A stretch of 64,000 nt of DNA from Whitmania pigra (Eukaryota > Annelida > Clitellata > Hirudinida > Haemopidae): the NCBI GenBank assembly GCA_021613335.1, contig JAJTWR010000278.1:1257501-1321500 (forward strand), given 5' to 3'. Position 1 is the stretch's first letter; each line of letters begins with the position of its first letter. The notes beneath the pieces were generated by a model. The model had not been told where the DNA came from and made no database searches. It saw only the letters and a list, made by a program, of their open reading frames with translations. Shown piece by piece: positions 38,116 through 52,216 of this stretch. The translations under genes were made by a program, and so were the position numbers.

Positions 38116-41100
38116 TAATAATAATAATAATAATTACAACGATTATGATGATAATAATAATAAATGCAATGATGCTGATAATAATAATAGATTTTATCGA
38201 TGTATTTGTGGCACTCCAACAATCACCACCAACATCTCAAGACAAAGACAAAAGATAAATGAATTTAATAAATAAATTCTCTGTAAGGGTTAGGAATTGT
38301 AATTCTCTCTAATGGCCCATACCCTCACTGAGTTCAGCAAGGCTATTTAAAAGCGTCCTTTTAAATATATCCATGGAGATTGTAAATAATTCAAAATCTC
38401 CAGGCACAAAATGAATCCTTGGAGGGACAAACTTCCTGAGACTCATTTGTTATCAATTAGTCCCATAATGAGAAAAAATCAAGCCTCTAGAGTTCATTTG
38501 GTGCACTGAATAATTGTAGCGTGCTTATTTTTAGTCGAAGCATTTCCATAACTTTTCGCTTCTAATCGATAAGAAGCAAATCTTTCTGCAATAAAGCTTG
38601 TGTGGATATTAAGGCAGCTTAAAAGGATAACCATAAATGAGATGCGTGATTTGCAAGTCTTGCCTTTGTCACTTTGCATAGAAAGACTTGAAACCAAATG
38701 AATGGAAGGGCATGTTTGGAAAGATTGAAGATAATTATCTCCTTTTTGTAGCCAGTCCCGATCAATGTAAATTGCTTTACCATCGCCATACTGGACCGAA
38801 ATCGCTTGCTAATTAATCGTCATAAATACACACTTAACATGATTCTGTACTTCAAGAGATGATAATTATTAGAACATAAAATATTACTAATTGCTATTAT
38901 CTAAAGAGAGCTACATTTTCTCAGCTTAGATACTGATTGGAGCAGCTCCATCAATGAATTCTTCAAGTTTATAAATTTGCACGTATTTCTTTATGGCCGA
39001 CCTGTGAGTAATTTGTGTGTTCACATCGGATGTGAAACGATTATTTCCAGCGCACAACAATTTATTATAGCAATGGCTCACAATGGCGAGATCAGACGGT
39101 GCAGAAAACTATACACAACGTTTGTTCTTTTTAACCGCATCATGATAGAAACCCAACCCTCGGTTCTAAATGTGCACTCTATTTCTACAGATAATTAAAC
39201 GCTCATGGAGCTGGGTGGTGGGCAATTCATACTTCATCAGATGTGCTTTAAATAAATTCATTCAGACAAATGCTAATGGCAAGATAAGTCTTCTTAAGCA
39301 GGACCAAATAAAGGAACTTTAACAAATTATTCCATCAAGAAAAATTCAAACCTTTCCATACTGTTGAAAGTACGCTTTGATGTCTTCTAATGTAGTGGAA
39401 GCAGATAATCCACCAACAAACATCTTTTTAGTCCGAGTGACCATCTGAATCATAATTCAATAATTTAAGTAAAAATTCATTAAATTTAAGTGTAGCTTTG
39501 TGTAGTTAAGTACTTTCAGGAAAGACTTACTTTAGGTTGAATTACAGAATTTAATTGCCTCGGAAGAGCTATTTTTGGATCTACCTGAAGGAAAAAGCGC
39601 ACAACATACGTGTTCAGTGATTTAATAATCTTGCCTTCTTTTCACTCATCAACGTTAAGAATAGCAATAACAAATTTTTATAAGAAATGATATTATTATG
39701 TTAAAATTAATATATCCTAACATATAATGATAATGCTTTTGAAAAGTGGCTATTTAATCCAACTCACCAGTTTTGAATCTAGATGATGGGGACCACTCGC
39801 AAGTACTTTCTCAACTGAGGCAGGATCTTTGTAAATAACAAAACCAAACCCCCTACAACGTGTGAGAAAAGGAATAGTACTCTTCCAAGGTAAGCAACAA
39901 TTTTTAAGCATGATGACATTTAATGCACAAAGAAAGTACAAAATTTATATTTGAGAAGCTGCAGGACATTTTAATCTCTTTTTCCATTACTGAACAAAAT
40001 AAAGAGCAACCATTAGTACATAAATTGGAAACTTATAAGCAATACATTCATCAAATTCAGAAGAAAATGTTTCTTGAAATTAATATTTTCAATAGGCATA
40101 AAAAAATTTGTCTTAAAGTTTACAAATATTTTGTCCTTACTGAAAAACAAATTTCCATTTTCAATTCTAATTATTAAAATTAACCACAGTTTTACTACTC
40201 AGCCATCTTCATTTTCTGAACATAAGATGATCTTTCATCCAGCAAGAAAAAAACGTAGAATGGCTGAGCACAGAGATGTCGATGATGCAGTGCTTCAATG
40301 GTTCACAAATTCGCGATCAACAAAACTTCCCGTCAAGTGTCTCTTGCCAATGGAGAAAGCTAACATCCTAGGATATCCTGACTTTAAAGCAAGTCAGGGA
40401 TGTCAAAAAGGGGCACAACCATTGTCTTAAGAGCAATTTGTGGAGAAAGCTGCGGTTCAACAGGAGCCAGTGAATTCTTGGTTGAACAGTCAAATGCGCA
40501 CAATTTTGAGAGTGGGATCATTTTAATGCTGAAACACTAAGGTGTTTTGGAAACGCTTTCCAGACAAGACCATGGGAAGCTCGTCATAGTGGAAAAAAGT
40601 TGAAAGACCAACTTACATTGCTAATCGCTGCTAACATGGATAGAAGTCAAAACTGCCCTTTGTTGTAAGCAAACATGTACATATTGCTGTTTTCAATATA
40701 AAATATCAATTGCTGTTGCGTAAAAAAAACTCCAACAAAAACACATGCATGTACACTTTCATATTTATTAACACACATTATGTACATAAAAACATTTCAA
40801 AATTATGTTTATATATCGATTTTCAGTTACCTAATCATTGGTTATATCAATGCTTTTCTGCAAACCCCTGGGTCAGTGACATAACTTGGTTCGACTGTAT
40901 ATGCTAGCAAATTAAATGTGCTTATCTTGTTGGACAAAATGTCTAAATTCTGAGGACTAGTTTTAATAAGGTTTTTGTCAAGGCTCATAAATTTAACTAT
41001 GAGAGGCCATATTGTTCAAGAATGTGACAATTTATGTAATGCCACATAAGATTTTGAAATAGAATTTTTAAATATTAATATTAAGTGTTTGCTATGTGAC

Positions 41101-44100
41101 TGTGAGCACTGCTTTAATATTTTAATATGTAATATACATATATTTAATAATATTTTTATTTATAATTATAATTGTTCCAAAACGTTTATGGTTGTGTAAC
41201 TATTATCAAACATCTGATATTGTCTAAATGATACCATTCTATTAACTTCTGAAATTGTTCCAAATCAGCATCTAATCCAATCAAAATCAATGGAGTATTA
41301 AATCTTCATTAACTTCATCAATCAACAATATGAATGTCACCTTTTTTGCAAAAGTAAATAGTTGAATGATGTCAATAGCATTAAAGATAGTACACATGAC
41401 TAACATTGCATTTAATTTAAAATTCACTAAAGAACATGTTACCAGCAACTTCAATATATGTGATAAAAATAAAAGCTCTTAAAAGTTTAAGGCTGCATAA
41501 AAAATTTGTTTTCCACAAAAAACCCACCGGGATCTTTTGGTTATGGGATCTTTCATGACCATGCACTCTGAAATTTCACCAAAACGTCTGAAATGCTCAC
41601 TCAATTTATCTGTGGATAAAGTATAAATGATGTCACCCACTTGATTGTGGCAGTTTAATAAGTATTCAGAAATTATAGAATAACACACCACAAAGAAAAG
41701 GCTTTTATAAATTAAATAATCATTCTCTATAAAATAAGATTAAAAATTTGTTATACTTGATTTTACTACCAATAATAACTTAGTTGTACCTTTAAGGTGT
41801 CTTTATGTTATTATCATTAGTAATGATGTCATTAAATCAATAATTATTTAATTAAAGTTACTTCAAGATTTGAATGCTAGATAGACAAATTATGGATGAG
41901 CCCTACCTGGAGGTCAAACTTGTAACATATAAGCATTAAAATACAATGTCTATTATGATATAGCATTAAACCTGTCAAGTCCTATTACTTAGAAGTTTTT
42001 TATTTATTTGCCTGTACAAATTATTTTAAATAAATTCGGAACTTGAGAAAGGAAGCTTAGAACATTGCAAATATAAATTGGCAATTTGATCCATTAGACT
42101 CTGGCTAAAAAGCTTAGCTTGATCTTCAACATCAAATACAGCTAGATCAACCAATGGAAGCTATTGATAATGAATGTTTTAGAGCCTCTGTCCCCTCTCT
42201 ACCAACAGAAAATGTCATCCTATAATCATAACAATTTAATAACTAAATAACTTGCTATTTGTTAAGGATTAACATGTAAGCAGAATGATTTATTGTTTTT
42301 GGTTTTCAGTTCTCCTAGAGGTGACTTCCATTCACTGTTGTTCAATTTAAGTAAATAAACTTTGTCTCGTGGATTAATCTCATAGATTTTTTTTAATAAA
42401 ACTGTTTAGAAAGAAGCCAGCCAGACCAAATCTTATAATTAATTAATAATCAGCAAAATTCTTAAACAATTTTGGCTGGTATTCCAATAATTTAAGTGTC
42501 TCATGAACAAAATTTGAATAATGCTTCACCCACCTAGGAATATCAATTGATAACACTGATTTACACTTAAAAAAATGTAGCATGATCCTCAAATATTAAA
42601 AAGGGGGCAAAGCACTCCTGGACACAGACCCAAACAAAGCAATTGTAAATTGTAGCTTTATTGATTAGAGGCAAGAGTAACTATTAAGGATTAACATGTA
42701 AGCTCAGTAATGAACGCATTCACCACTTTAGTTCTATCTATAGATAGATTTCCCAAAAATAAAATAGTTAAACTACTGTTCACATAATTTCATAGATTCC
42801 AGTAACTGTAACTGTTTGTTTGTCTATACAGTCATTGATTATTAATTCAAATTAAACAATAGCATATAAATAGTTGCTGCCAGATTTCACCTAGAAATAA
42901 TAAAGATTTCAGTTTAGTTTTATTAAGATAAATGCCCCATAAAATATTCAATACAGAAAAAAATGAATAAAAATAATAAGTTAAAAGTTATCAAAAATTG
43001 ACAGCTTTCACAGTCCAATAGTCCACAAGCCTATAATAATGGTGCAATAGCAGAGAAATAACAGCAATTCAGAAAAATTCTATTATTTCTTATTACCTCG
43101 TTAGAATTATAGTTCTTTTTATTATAAACAAATTGTAAGTACCTCATATATTTAGCACAACAGACTCCCTACAAAATCCAATTATATGCACATCCTTTTT
43201 ATAATGCGCAATGAGCCAATGCTCTCATCTTTTTCTATTTCATTGCAAGTTTCCAGCTACATAAGTTATCATAAGAATTATTTATGTAAACCAAAGCATA
43301 ATCAAAATCAGATGATTTTGCTAAGCAGTTCACAGATTCATAAATTTCAGTCCTCTTAAATAAACTTAGCATACAAATTTCAATTTCATTTTCATATCTA
43401 GTCAATTAGTCATATTCTTTCCAAACAATGATATTTTATTAAGATTTTATTTATGCAATTATTATATAAACTTTAGATTGCAATAGATATATAACAGGTT
43501 TGAAATCTTGTACATCTTAAGAACATTATATCAGGTGCAAAATAATTTTTATATAATTTAGTTCACCAAAATGATGTAATATTGCTTTGTTGGATAATAT
43601 ATAGGGTAACCTAACAGAGACTTCTATGCTAACATCAAGTTCAATGCTATGATAGGCAAGTCCACAGTGAGGAGAAAGTAGGAAAGAGGAGTGAGTCAGT
43701 GAATTGGGACAAGAACAGTATTCTCAATTTATTTATAGCTCAGTTATCACAAGCAGGCAGCGAGTTCAGCGAGAACATGCCCTATTTACCAGGACGCAGA
43801 CTCGAATCTTCAAAAAGATAAGCCAGATCAAACAGTAGAGCCGGCTCATAATTACGCAGTTAGGAAAACGGTGTAATTACCGTGTAACAGCAAAAGGTTG
43901 TTTAAATGCAGCTTTCAATTTTCAATCAACCCTCTTTTCCAATACCAATGGGTAATATTAGGTAACCAATCATTTTAAATTTTGCAGCCTGTCAAAAACA
44001 TTACATTAAGGAGTCTAATTTAAAATTTGAAGAGGCAAAAGTGCATCCCAAGCAGATTGGAGCCATGATGTTTATAATTTTCTAAAAATAAAACTAAAAA

Positions 44101-44799
44101 ATATTTTCATCAGAATGTCAATAAATAGGTGAGCGGAGAACAAGAAAATAGGCGATCAAAACTATATATTTTATAATCTGGTCTAAGTAGACAAAATAAA
44201 AAAAATCAGTAATTTAACATCTCAGAAAATTGTTTTATACCTTGCTTGTTTACAGTCATTATTCATATGTTTTACTCTGGATTTCATTACAATAGTATAG
44301 TGCTAATAAACAAATCCAAATAAGAGTAGTATTGAAAAGTATTTTATCTGAAAGAATATTCTATTCTATATATGACTGTAGAAAATGACTTTTATGTAGA
44401 ATAAATAATTCCTTATTTTTGTTATTTTGAAGCATTAAGTTAATAAGTTACTTTGATCACAAAATAATTGATGAAAAATTTGAAAAGATTGTTAAGGTCA
44501 AACAGTGTAGACTTCAAAACTTTAATAAATCAATGTAATGTAAGGAACCTGTAGTTGTTTGCCAACTAAGACCACCAATGAAGAGTTTCCTAAAAGAACA
44601 AGAACAAGAGATTTATGGATTACAAATGCAGAGATAAAGAAGTCAAACATTCATTTCATTTGCAACACTTGCATGAGCACCTACTCACCTCACTTAATAA
44701 TTTAAAATGAACTTTAATGACACAACAAATTGCTTTAACCCACCCTGGGTTGATTTCTTCGGTGTTGGACGAATTTGGTGATGGGCTCGTTGGATCCAT
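28675..44799 (-). CDS. MSI: Musashi-family RNA-binding protein (13 exons)
   Basis: Translational regulator with two RRMs that bind UAG-containing 3' UTR motifs, known for roles in neural and stem cells. Exons on the minus strand: 44799-44744, 44589-44549, 41609-41528, 39852-39768, 39584-39531, 39444-39352, 35983-35935, 30699-30617, 30111-30054, 29833-29747, 29179-29063, 28985-28828, 28716-28675; they join in frame to 334 residues (human MSI2 328). RRM1 has [12 protein letters not shown] and [11 protein letters not shown]2 has [27 protein letters not shown] and [19 protein letters not shown]. The RNP1 of RRM2 is GFAFVTF where vertebrates have GFGFVTF. The low-complexity tail has a FGRGYS motif, and the last exon reads [17 protein letters not shown], matching the vertebrate GPLIATAFTNGYH end. 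Introns of up to about 5 kb are much larger than in neighbouring genes. Confidence 0.93.
32922..33567 (+). mobile_element. Tc1/mariner-type deletion derivative with intact ends
   Basis: Ends are CAGTGCTAGAAATATTGTTA at the left and, inverted, CAGTGCTAGAAAAAATGTTA at the right. Each is flanked by TA (32920-32921 and 33568-33569), the target duplication of the IS630/Tc1/mariner superfamily. Inside, a plus-strand frame starts [20 protein letters not shown] and continues with an [11 protein letters not shown] helix-turn-helix and KYKGGRPK, the N-terminal DNA-binding domain of a Tc3-like transposase. The DDE domain is deleted. It sits in intron 7 of Musashi, on the strand opposite to the gene. Confidence 0.88.
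38067..38173. repeat. (AAT)n microsatellite in Musashi intron
   Basis: About 100 bp of imperfect AAT repeats with a few GAT interruptions. Confidence 0.9.
40215..40897 (+). mobile_element. Tigger/pogo-type transposon remnant in Musashi intron
   Basis: Plus-strand translation gives [19 protein letters not shown] followed by STKLPV, the CENP-B-type helix-turn-helix of Tigger transposases. After frame breaks come [15 protein letters not shown] and [16 protein letters not shown]. The right end, read inward, begins CAGTCGAACCAAGTTATGTC next to TA (40898-40899), as in Tigger ends. A matching left terminal repeat was not found. Large internal deletions make it inactive. Confidence 0.7.
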
Positions 44800-45669
44800 A
44801 TTAATTAATCCCACCTCGATTGAGATATAATTTAATTCAACGATGTTTTCGAATGAATAACAAATCTTTGCTACAGTTTAGGCAACGGTACACTAAAATC
44901 ACACGACAGAAATGCCAGAAAAGCCTTGGGGCCTTTGTCATTAACGAGATACTGCAACTTCCAACCTATTTCTCAAACGGTTGAGACTTATGTTGTCCTC
45001 AGTTAAAATACAAATAATCCACTTTTTCAAAAGTTACTTACCTCAAATGGCAATCGCACAAAAGTTATCCTACAAAACTAATCAACTACCTAAGCTACAA
45101 GAAACTAAGCGACGAGTATCAATCGACCCAACTGCTTGACAGAATAGGGCGAAACCAGGTCTTTGATGAAACCCCACCACGATGCATAGAAACGAGAACT
45201 GCCCTTGAATGAGTTGCTGCGCCATTCAATGTTATCGAGTTTTTCAGGCATAAATTATGATAAACTAAACGCCGCCAGCTAATAATAACTTTACATAATA
45301 AGGTATCAATAGATGCCATTGGTTGGAGGATGGCCGCTAAACCTTATCTCCTTTCGCTGTATTCTTTTCAACGAGTAAAATAAGTTTATATTTGAAAAAG
45401 CTAACTCTTAGTGTGTAAGAAAAAAAACTCTTTAGTTTATATCGTAGGACTAGTTCTACCTTGAACGGGCATATTTCGAGGGGATCGAATCCTACAAACT
45501 TTCAATTTCTTGGTATTCAACTACATGCGTATAACTTTAATTAAGTACAGCCTTGTCGGTCTGCGGAGTAAACGTGATTAGTTAAGACATCGCTATTTTA
45601 GTCTCTGGGGAGGGAGCAGACTACCCTTGTCAGTTTGCCCATTGATATATTCTAAACCGGTGCTTTCAT
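44800..45669. other. Region upstream of Musashi
   Basis: Probably includes the Musashi 5' UTR and promoter. No TATA box is clear and no other gene is recognised. Confidence 0.35.
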
Positions 45670-45941
<272 letters not shown>

Positions 45942-46077
45942 AAATAATTAATTGAACATGTTAACCTTCAAAATTCCTGAATTTCGGAAAGCCCACAAAT
46001 ATTTATTTTCACGGGGCTACAATCAAAAATCTTATTTTAATCCTACACTTTCACCTTATTATGTTCTATTATACCTA

Positions 46078-46810
46078 CAATGGCGTAGCTGGGAATGGGG
46101 GGTTACATTTGTCCCCGGGCGCCAAAATGAGGCTTTTTATGCTCGTATTATATACCAAGCTATATTATGAACTGAGCAGGGATAACAAATCAGTCGTGCG
46201 ATCAGAAGGTGTCAAAAGCTATCCACGAAGGACTGGATGAAATATAGTAGGGCTGCCAGATAAATTATCCGAGGACTAAACTCTTACTGGCCTATTAAAT
46301 TTTAACTCCATGGTTTCCATAATGGAATTTTCTGAAATGCCATTCTTGGAAAAATTGATCGTTTACAACTATGAATTTTAAGGAAGCAGCAACTGATATT
46401 GAATCTTTGGAGCAAGACCTTGTCAAGCTTCATACTGATTTGAGCCAAGTTGCTCTAGAAAACGCCAAAACAAAATGCACGGCCTTGGGATTGAGATGGA
46501 CAGAAGAATTAGGCGACGTCGGAAGATTCCTGGTGAACTGGCAAGAGATGCAGGACTTTCAACAGAAGAATAAATTGTGCGAGTTATGAAGAGCAACAAG
46601 AGATGTCAAAACGTTTTTACGGCTAAAATATCTGAGCACAAAATTTGGATTGTGCTGGACTTTAAAATTCTTCTATTTATGATATAGATTCAGACGTCGA
46701 TGCAATTCATCAAAATTGCACAGATTTTGAAAATTTCTATGCAACGGACATCACTGGCCACGAACTTTATTACAGAATATGATGATGTCAAAATAGAACT
46801 GCTTAGTAAG
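46078..46810 (+). mobile_element. hAT-type remnant (ZMYM-like transposase fragments)
   Basis: Begins with CAATGGCGTAGCTGGGAATG, close to the CAGTGGCGTAGC ends of other hAT elements. Two plus-strand frames follow: 46371-46589 (MNFKEAATDIESLEQDL...) and about 46689-46785 (CTDFENFYATDITGHELYY). The second recalls the F...YP.D(I/L)...EL segment between the catalytic and dimerisation parts of ZMYM1-like hAT transposases. No right end was found. The first frame could instead be a degenerate gene fragment. Confidence 0.4.
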
Positions 46811-47269
46811 TTCTAGCAGAACCCTTGGACATTCTTGGTTTTATTGCATTTATGAAAATGACTTATTTCCAAATCTTCTAATTTTACTGTAAATTTTATT
46901 AACTGCAGTTTTAATTGAAAGCGGTCGTTCAGGAAATTGAAATTATTTTGTCAAATTTGGGGCTTCGATGGGACGTGATCATGTAGGCCAATGGTGCACA
47001 TCCTCAGGCCCGCGACCAGCTGTCGAGTGGGCCCCAAAGACTGACAAGAAAAATAAAAAAAAATAAGTCAATTTTCGTAAATGAATGAACACGGAGGAAA
47101 TACCAATCTCTAAATTCAAAAATCTCACTGGACAAAAACACCCGAGTTACTGACTAGTTCCATGGCGTGACGGCTCGGGCGCACCAATCTTCTTAGGGTG
47201 CGTCATGATTTTACAGCTTTCCATACACCTCAACTCAGTAGACCCACATCCTCCACATTTCTTGGTATT

Positions 47270-47390
47270 TGATAATTTTCCAACCAGACATGGTGCAAGT
47301 ACTCAAGTCTCAGGTACAAGTACTCATGGTCCAAGTACAAGTACCGCAAAATTAATTCAAGTACAAGTACTTTATACTTATGAGCTAAGA
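47270..47390. repeat. GTAC-rich terminal fragment of a hAT family
   Basis: Dense CAAGTACAAGTAC words. The same texture occurs at 50565-50715, 58905-59045, 59850-59983 and 63395-63465, where at 59983 it ends in a readable hAT terminus. Confidence 0.55.
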
Positions 47391-47695
47391 ACTAATATTC
47401 GTGGTCGGCAAGTCGACTTACGTTTTCCTCACTAAGATTGGATTGTCAAGCCGGGAGAGAACAAATGCTATGACAAGGCTACCGATGACAGCGCTGGAGA
47501 TAGGCCGCCTAGCCATTTTCTGGTGTATCGGTTAACTTTCCTCTCTAGCTTCTCGACCACTGACAAGCCAATCTCATAGATGGTTAACGGCCAGAGCAGT
47601 CTTGGTAGGAGCACGAACTGGAGCAACCACACTTTAAACCGCCCTTGCAGCGGCGCCGCCTCGATCGCCTGCATTCCCTAGGAGCTGGTGTTTAA

Positions 47696-47799
47696 TGATT
47701 ATTATCATTATTATTATCATTATCATTATTATTATCATTATCATCATTATTATCATCATTATTATCATTATTATTATCATTATTATTATCATTATCATG
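47696..47799. repeat. (ATTATC)n microsatellite inside the LINE
   Basis: About 100 bp of ATT/ATC units expanding directly after the SVPH codons of the LINE reverse-transcriptase frame. Confidence 0.9.
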
Positions 47800-48070
47800 T
47801 GGTACTGACCGGTATGCATTCGCTAGGTCCAACCACACGACGTACAAACTCGGCCGGTTTCTCTTGGCTCTCTGGATAGCTTCCCAGATCATCGAGGTAT
47901 GCTCGATACAACCGGGTACACCTGGAATGTCTCCCTTTTGGACTGAAATGTCCACGCACTGATTAGACATCACGAACTCCGTGAGCCTCGATGCCCTTAT
48001 AGACCACGCTCTCTGATTGAGGAAATGCAGCAGGTATAGTGTCTTGGGACATCTTTTGTATAGGAGATAG

Positions 48071-48591
<521 letters not shown>

Positions 48592-49779
48592 GCGCCGAGT
48601 GTCTCTCTGGCACAGTCAAAATTTTGGTTTTGAGTAAGTGTTCCTCTAACTTGTCTTGCTCTACAGAAAGTGTTCCCGATTTCGGAGGGTCTAGAAGCGA
48701 TCTCCCGTATCTGTACGGATCGCTAAAGAAGCTTCTCATGGCTCTCCTCCTCTCGTACTTCCTCTGTCTCCCTCTTTCAGCGCGGCGCAAATCTCTCACT
48801 CGTCTCTTCACGTCCTCCCATAAGACGGAGAGTCTTTCTCTCTCGTCTTCTTTAGTCACTTTCCACCGACGGCGAAGAGCTTTATTTTCGCCTTTGAGGC
48901 GTCCGAGTTCACGCTGTCGCCTGGAGTCCTTCATTTCCTGGGGTCGTTTGACAGGCACGACCCCAAATCTCTCGATGCACTTGTTGTAGATGAAGTCACT
49001 GAAGGATTTTACTGATCTATCCTTCAGGTTTTTCTTAAGTCCTTGCTTAAGTTTCTCATCCAGTTTTGACCAGCCTTTCTTGTCGTTTCCTCGGGGGAAC
49101 CTTATCCTGCCTCTTGGGGGTCTTGTCCTTGGCGAGAGACTCGGACACACTCGGAGCTGTGGTGTGACTCCTATCCGGTGTTGTCCGGCGTTTTACCTAT
49201 CTGCAACTTTGCGATAGTAGGCTGTCTCAATGCCTCACACCCGCAATTTGATTTTGTTTGATGGTTGCGAAAACTCTTCCACACGTACATCTTCTAACTG
49301 GCACGCTATTGTCCGTTATTCAGAATCGAAAGTTCGTTGGAAGCAAATTCGGTAATCCTTCAATCCGTTGATGGTCCGTCATTTTCCCCCTCCTTTCGGC
49401 TGGAACCATAGGGGCATATATCATTTGTTGTGGTTGCAGCATTGGGTCTTTGTCGCGAACGGGGAGCTAACCCATTCGCGACCTCGTCTCTCCGAGATGC
49501 CACCTGTCTATCCATGTCGTCACCAATCTTTCTTAGTTGCCACTCGGTCTGTTCCCGAGCTCCAAATGGCCAGTGCCGTGATGTAGTTACTTATTACTCC
49601 ACCTTGGAGATCCGACAGGGATCCTCAGAGGAGTCTTTAAACGTTTCGGCCCTTTGAGCCTCCTTACGTTTTCGGGAAGAGGGCCGCATCCGGTGATCAG
49701 CCGGATGTCCCTGTCTGTTTGGTCTTGCTGGACCCAACTCTTACCGCCGGCTTTGAGAGGCACTCGTTGGCCTTGTTAT

Positions 49780-49960
49780 GCCTTGTTAATAGAAGAACAT
49801 AATGATGCAATGAATTTTTGGAAAGAGATGACTACGATTACAGTAAATTGCATGGGTTAGCCCAGGACTTATTGTCAGCTCCAGCCTCTCAGGCCTATGT
49901 GGAACGAATATTTCCGCTCTGCGTCATCCTGACTACAGGACAAAATTCATTTTTATAGAT
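49780..49960 (+). mobile_element. hAT transposase C-terminal fragment
   Basis: Plus-strand codons give NFWKE, a frame break, then GLAQDLLSAPASQAYVERIF, the highly typical hAT dimerisation-domain segment (LA.DLL..PASQA.VER.FS). Nothing else of the element could be delimited. Confidence 0.75.
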
Positions 49961-52216
49961 TTTTTACTCTGTGACTTGTGATTTGGCTAACTATTGTGGC
50001 AATAAATGTTTCATAATTTTGATGCTACCTACCGCATATTAGTGGTAGTTGTAGCATTAGTTTCCACTTTTGAAAAGACCGGAAAGGAAAACAAAAATTT
50101 TGAAAATGGAGTTAGAATAGGAACAGAAATAGAAATTAGAAATTATTTCAGCAACGGTAATTAGAATTGGACGGACATTTTTAGGAGATTGATTGGAATT
50201 AGAATAGAAATAGAAATTATTTGGCAAATAATAATGGAATTAGAATTGTAATGGAAGTTATTTGGCAAATGGAAATAACACTGGTTAAGACGTGCACGTA
50301 AGGGAAAGGTAGATAACGACTATGAGAGCGAACCAGAGGAAATTTTATCAAAACAACAGTTCCCCAGCCATTTGTCTGACATTGAACAGCCGTCGGATTA
50401 GAACTTAGTTATGTTGAAAGTTAACAAACATTTGTGATTGTAAATAAAGAATAAAAACACTTTCATTAGTTCAAATTACTTAATGACTATAAGTGCTGGC
50501 TGTTAGTGCACAACAATTGATACACAGACATTTAAATAATGTGGAATTATGTATGATCACAGTAACGGCGGCATCAGTACTTTTATTTGTTACTTTTTTA
50601 AGTAACTTTTAATTGCTGTAATGTTTTACTTTTACTTAAGTACATCTTTGAACAAAGACTTTTACTGTAACTTAAGTACATTCTTGAGGTATTACTGAAA
50701 TGAGGTACTTTTTTTACAGCACCGATCATATCAACCTTAAACTCATTATTACTACTTTCAATTTATTTATTTTTTTTACCTATCCGCTCAAAATGCTGGC
50801 CTCTTCCTACGCTACTTAATGTAATAGTTTAGTATTCGTATATATAAATACAAAATTTCTCCCTCCGATTTTTAAATCCTGGCGAAATTCTAATCCTATT
50901 GTCTCATGCACTACAAAAAGCGATGTTTAGATTTTGATTGTAAATTTTTCGGTCGAGTAAAACCAGCCTAAGCAGGGATTAAGGCATAAATTCGTCAGTA
51001 GGGGTATTAAACGAGAGCCACGTTACCGACTTGTCCACGGGCGTCTTTTGACGTCCCTCTTTGTAAAAGGTTTCCAGGGTCACAAATTTGAGTAGCTTTA
51101 TTGCTCGGAAGTGCTTAGAAAGCAGAGTTATGCAACTGTTGGTTTAGCAACGAACACATAGGAATGCACCTCCAAAGCAGGTTTAGAAACATTACATTTT
51201 GGCTCAGTCTCAAGAGATTCTTTTTTGTTTGTAGAAAAGCGACGTTTACGCGGGAAAACAAATATTTAAGCATTTGACACTTCACATCTCATCCAGCTCG
51301 GCATTTTTCAGCATTTGAGACTGATCAAATCCTGACTCACTGCCACAGATCTCTGAGAAGTTATTCGATCTAATAGTAATGATATTATTTTAGCCAATTG
51401 ATCCAATAAATGATCAAGAGTTTCGGGTCGAAGTTCATTTTATCTAATAACTTATTTACATCAAATAATGATATTGAAATAGAAATAATATTAACATATG
51501 ACTACATCTTCCATAGAATCCCCAGCTGCATTCCATGGAACCATGACAATGAGAATGAAAGTGTCTCTCCTTTGCTAAAATCATACCAAGCCACAATGGA
51601 GTTTGAATTATTGATTAATGGCACAGCATTGAGAGACTGTAAATAGGCAATAAATACTTGACAAAAATCACATTTGAAGTCAAAAATGAGACAATTCACA
51701 GCTTTGCAATATCAACACACACGTCAAGTTACATTGCCACGTAACGTGTGGCAAACATTTATTAACAACTTGATGAATCAAGAATCAACAAATATGTCAA
51801 GCGAAACAATTTTTTTTATAAAAACTAAAGCACGCCATTAAAGAACAATAATCATTAACTTGACTTTTTTGAGTGGCAAATTAATTTCTAACCCATTGAA
51901 TGGCAAAAATATTGGGTTGAGATAGGGGCACCACTTGTTAGCATGATTTGCCCATTCTAGAAACCAACTTTAGAAAAATGCACAGTGTCTATCTGGGGCA
52001 GCAAGTTGACTGTAACACCTTGTCACTAAGTGGTTTTTAGAACCATAACAGAGTTTCACATTAATACACAGATTCAACTTGAACTGAAAATAATTTACAC
52101 AAAAATCTTCAAATAACTAAACAGTCAAAATTGCCAACTGAATAGCTTGAAAAAAGTAGTTTTACACAAGACATGATGATCAAGTGGGGTGTTTCCAGGT
52201 AGGAGAGAAAAGAGGT
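49961..52216. other. Gene-poor region with repeat debris
   Basis: 50565-50715 contains the GTACTTAAGTAC-rich hAT terminal texture. 50100-50280 is an A/G-rich decayed tandem sequence with AATTAGAATAG-like units. 51400-52200 is probably the 3' UTR side of the minus-strand palmitoyltransferase gene. No exon is recognised. Confidence 0.4.

Noticed and set aside
45443..45494. tRNA-like GTAGGA...TCCTAC stem with a GATCGAATCC box
   Set aside because: Only about 50 bases long, with no anticodon arm and no D-arm; not a tRNA.
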